Part shown: in pieces, positions 61,888-64,000 of the stretch
How positions within the stretch are numbered: the first letter of the stretch is position 1
How the letters are laid out: every line of letters starts with the position of its first letter
Source: Candidatus Binataceae bacterium
GTDB lineage: Bacteria; Desulfobacterota; Binatia; Binatales; Binataceae
Assembly (NCBI GenBank): GCA_036495685.1
Contig: DASXMJ010000038.1
Span: 1-64,000, forward strand
Direction of reading: 5' to 3'
Length of the DNA stretch: 64,000 bases
Notes under the pieces: generated by a model
The model's database searches: none
Seen by the model: only the letters and a program-made list of their open reading frames with translations
Told to the model about the DNA's origin: nothing
Translations under genes and position numbers: made by a program

Positions 61888-63021
61888 TTAGGTGCCCATA
61901 GTTCGACGTAGCATCGCTTGCTGAATCTCCCGCACTTCCGAGCGCATCGCGTCGGCTCCAGGGATAGTTCGCCCCGCGTCCGATGCTGCCTGCAGCAGGG
62001 TTTCGAACTTGACCAGGATATTTGCGATTTTGGTGTGCGCCTCGACCACGGCACGGTCGCGCAATTCGTTGCTTTCCCAGGGGCGCTGCGCATAGTCACG
62101 CAGCTCCTGGCTTTGGATGAGCAGCTCACGCGCCTCTTCCTCGTATCCCCGAACCAGACGGCGCAGCAGGTCAGTCACTTTGGGGCGTTCCTCGGGGTCC
62201 TTCCACAAGACGTGCTCCAGAAACATCAGGTCGTCTTCGATCACGACCGAACGGCCAAAAATAATCGCGTGCGCGCGCAACACATCGAGCGAATTTTTCC
62301 AGCGGCGGTCCGAAACCACGATCTGCTCGCGACCCAGGCTCCGGCGCAGCTCCGCGATCTCGTTGAAGATTGCGCCCGGAATCTTAACCATCGCCACGGT
62401 CCCGGCAAGCGCGTTCAGTTCGGCGAAGCTCAACGTAGTTCGGCTTTCCGCCGCGGCGCCGTCCAACATCTTGAGGAAGTGAAAATCTTCCGTGATGTAT
62501 CCGGTGATAAACCGGAACATGAATCGATCGTACAGGGCGCTCAACTCCTCTTCGTCTGGCAGCTCGTTGGAAGCGCCGAACATCGTGATCAGCGGGGTGG
62601 GGATGCGCTCGCGGCCATTGTGAAAGATCCGTTCGTTGATGAGCGTGAGCAATGCGTTGAGAATCGAGGAGTTCGCCTTGAAGATTTCATCAAGGAACGC
62701 AATATGCGCCTCGGGCAGCTTGTGCGTGGTGACCCGCCGGTAGTCGTCCTGTTCGAGCCCCTTCAAGCTGACGGCGCCGAACAGTTCTTCCGGCGTGCTG
62801 AAGCGGGTGAGCAGCCATTGAAAGTAGTTGGCTTCGTCAATCCGGGCGCACAGCTCGTCGGCCAGCATCGACTTCGCCGTTCCGGGCGGGCCGATCAGCA
62901 GCACGTGGTTGCGCGAGAGGAGTGCAGCGAGCGCTCCATCGATCAGCTCTGCTCGCTCCAGGAAGGCGCGATTCAGTTGGTCACGAATTTCCCCGAGCTT
63001 GACGATTGGCGCAGAAGCCAT
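61888..63021 (-). CDS. MoxR/RavA-type AAA+ ATPase
   Basis: The start is ATG 63021 (MASAPIVKLGEI), giving 377 residues. Walker A GPPGTAKS, Walker B IAFLDEIFKANS, sensor FGASNELPD and the Arg finger region RFMFRFI fit the RavA branch of MoxR ATPases. They act as chaperones and are usually paired with a VWA-domain protein; none is in view, though the region left of recO does not carry one. The partner may be elsewhere. Confidence 0.9.
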   Translation of the reverse strand: MASAPIVKLGEIRDQLNRAFLERAELIDGALAALLSRNHVLLIGPPGTAKSMLADELCARIDEANYFQWLLTRFSTPEELFGAVSLKGLEQDDYRRVTTHKLPEAHIAFLDEIFKANSSILNALLTLINERIFHNGRERIPTPLITMFGASNELPDEEELSALYDRFMFRFITGYITEDFHFLKMLDGAAAESRTTLSFAELNALAGTVAMVKIPGAIFNEIAELRRSLGREQIVVSDRRWKNSLDVLRAHAIIFGRSVVIEDDLMFLEHVLWKDPEERPKVTDLLRRLVRGYEEEARELLIQSQELRDYAQRPWESNELRDRAVVEAHTKIANILVKFETLLQAASDAGRTIPGADAMRSEVREIQQAMLRRTMGT

Positions 63022-63175
63022 GGTGGTCCGTTTAACAAGATTTAGCAGACGCGGCGCGGTGGCCAAAGGTGTGCACGCGCTATCATAGGCTCGCTTGCCG
63101 ATCTTGCTCCGCTGGGGCTACAAAAGAGACGACAAGCGCCCGGCGGTTCTGACCCGGGGGCGCCCGGAGGCGTCA

Positions 63176-64000
63176 ATGGAAAAAGCTCTGGCAGGCGTGA
63201 AAGTGCTCGATCTCACTCAATTCGAAGCCGGCACCTCGTGCACCGAAATGCTCGCGTGGCTGGGCGCTGATGTCATCAAGGTCGAATCTCCCAAGATGGG
63301 CGAGCAGGGGCGATGGATGTTGACCGAGAAACCGGGTGTCGACTCCTACTATTTTATGCTGCTCAATGCGAACAAGCGCAGCATCACGCTCAATTTGAAG
63401 AGCGAACAGGGCCGCGCGATGTTCATCGAGCTGGTCAAGAAGGTCGATATTCTGAGTGAAAACTACTCGCTCGGCACGCTCGAGGGGCTCGACCTCGGCT
63501 ACGAGAAGCTTCGCCAGATCAATCCGCGTCTCATCTATCTGACCATCAAGGGGTTCGGTACTAGCGGACCATATAGTTCGTACAAGAGCTTCGACATGAT
63601 CGCGCAGGCATCGGGCGGTGCGATGTCGCTCACCGGTTTCACCGGAACGCCGCCCCTCAAGCCGGGACCGACTATCGGGGATACCGGCACCGGGATGCAT
63701 GCCGCAATCGGAGTACTGGCCGCCTACATTCAGCGTCAACGCACCGGAAAGGGGCAGAAGGTCGAACTCGCGATGCAGGAGGCGGTCCTGAACTTCTGCC
63801 GCGTCCCGATGATGGGTACCTACGTCACCCACAAGCCGGTGCCGCGTACCGGAAACCGCCTCGGTGGTGGACCGGGCGACATCTTCAAATGCGCACCCGG
63901 CGGCGACAACGACTACGTCTTCATCCTGTGCACCACGCCGGAGATGTGGAAGAGTCTGTGCGCGGCGATGGGTCAACCGGCCCTGGCCGACGACGATCGC
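63176..64000 (+). CDS. CaiB/BaiF family CoA-transferase, cut by window edge
   Basis: The start is ATG 63176 with CGGAGG upstream; 275 codons are visible before the right edge. The beginning MEKALAGVKVLDLTQFEAG, then WLGADVIKVE, NANKRSITLNLK, IKGFGTSGPY and the active-site TIGDTGTGMH (catalytic Asp) define a class III CoA-transferase. It is a different subgroup from the one at 32854, closer to formyl-CoA or succinyl-CoA transferases. It is divergent from the MoxR ATPase gene. Confidence 0.93.
   Translation, partial: MEKALAGVKVLDLTQFEAGTSCTEMLAWLGADVIKVESPKMGEQGRWMLTEKPGVDSYYFMLLNANKRSITLNLKSEQGRAMFIELVKKVDILSENYSLGTLEGLDLGYEKLRQINPRLIYLTIKGFGTSGPYSSYKSFDMIAQASGGAMSLTGFTGTPPLKPGPTIGDTGTGMHAAIGVLAAYIQRQRTGKGQKVELAMQEAVLNFCRVPMMGTYVTHKPVPRTGNRLGGGPGDIFKCAPGGDNDYVFILCTTPEMWKSLCAAMGQPALADDDR

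Noticed and set aside
61918-63045. 375-codon plus-strand frame opposite the MoxR ATPase
   Set aside because: It mirrors the MoxR gene whose Walker motifs are intact.
1-64000. CRISPR arrays, transposases, integrases, phage genes, tRNA or rRNA genes
   Set aside because: I looked for regularly spaced repeats, recombinase motifs and RNA signatures on both strands and saw none.

Overview
The window is about 64 kb of GC-rich (roughly 60 %) bacterial chromosome that is almost entirely protein coding. I find no rRNA, tRNA, CRISPR array, insertion sequence or prophage. The organism is Gram-negative: lpxA, a complete cytochrome c maturation (Ccm) operon, SCO and CopC periplasmic proteins and an outer-membrane-type barrel are all present. 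Three traits together point to a soil or sediment lineage of the deltaproteobacterial grade, for example Binatota/Desulfobacterota: the ftsH-folP-cdaA-cdaR-glmM order, a cysteine-type CcmE, and a dense stock of CoA-transferases, amidohydrolases, BKACE and phytanoyl-CoA dioxygenase. This placement is inference; no marker gene in the window settles it.

Layout. 1-5.1 kb is a stress/redox patch: an edge-truncated LMW-phosphatase-like gene with a changed P-loop, a 50-residue protein, two universal stress proteins (one fused to CBS domains), a cytochrome c and a two-domain kinase. It also holds two decayed genes: a zinc-ribbon protein with several in-frame stops and a receiver-like protein with one amber codon. 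5.3-6.8 kb is a sigma-54 activator. 6.9-21.4 kb is catabolic: a TcuA-like flavoprotein, a zinc alcohol dehydrogenase, two amidohydrolases, a crotonase, a carotenoid oxygenase, a DUF992 protein, a MaoC-SDR-NTF2 set, a BKACE-MaoC-CitE operon and a sulfotransferase. 21.5-27.5 kb on the minus strand has an acyl-ACP-thioesterase-like protein and a tightly overlapping eight-gene copper operon (DUF2318, small secreted protein, barrel protein, CopC, CopD, SCO, rhodanese, MauE). 27.5-36.1 kb returns to catabolism: carboxylesterase, MetE-like protein, PhyH, MFS transporter, CaiB, amidase and peroxiredoxin. 36.3-42.8 kb is mixed: a small unknown protein, an alkyl-sulfatase-like MBL protein, glgB, two unknown proteins, yacG and lpxA.

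42.9-48.7 kb is the Ccm operon in the order ccmE-F-H-(I-like)-A-B-C-D. Its CcmE has a CxxxY heme site instead of HxxxY. 48.8-61.8 kb is a housekeeping block: dnaJ-like and MerR-type modulator, tilS, ftsH, folP, cdaA, cdaR, glmM, inverted pdxJ, nnr, tsaE and recO. 61.9-64 kb has a MoxR-type ATPase and a CaiB CoA-transferase cut by the right edge.

How the parts fit. Copper delivery and sulfur/thiol chemistry (copper operon) and heme attachment (Ccm) would both serve exported redox enzymes, including the local cytochrome c. The catabolic islands look like several acyl-CoA and carboxylic-acid routes. The most coherent is BKACE plus an itaconyl-CoA-hydratase-like MaoC plus a citramalyl-CoA-lyase-like CitE. 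I judge the copper operon and this BKACE-MaoC-CitE module the best candidates for undescribed biology.
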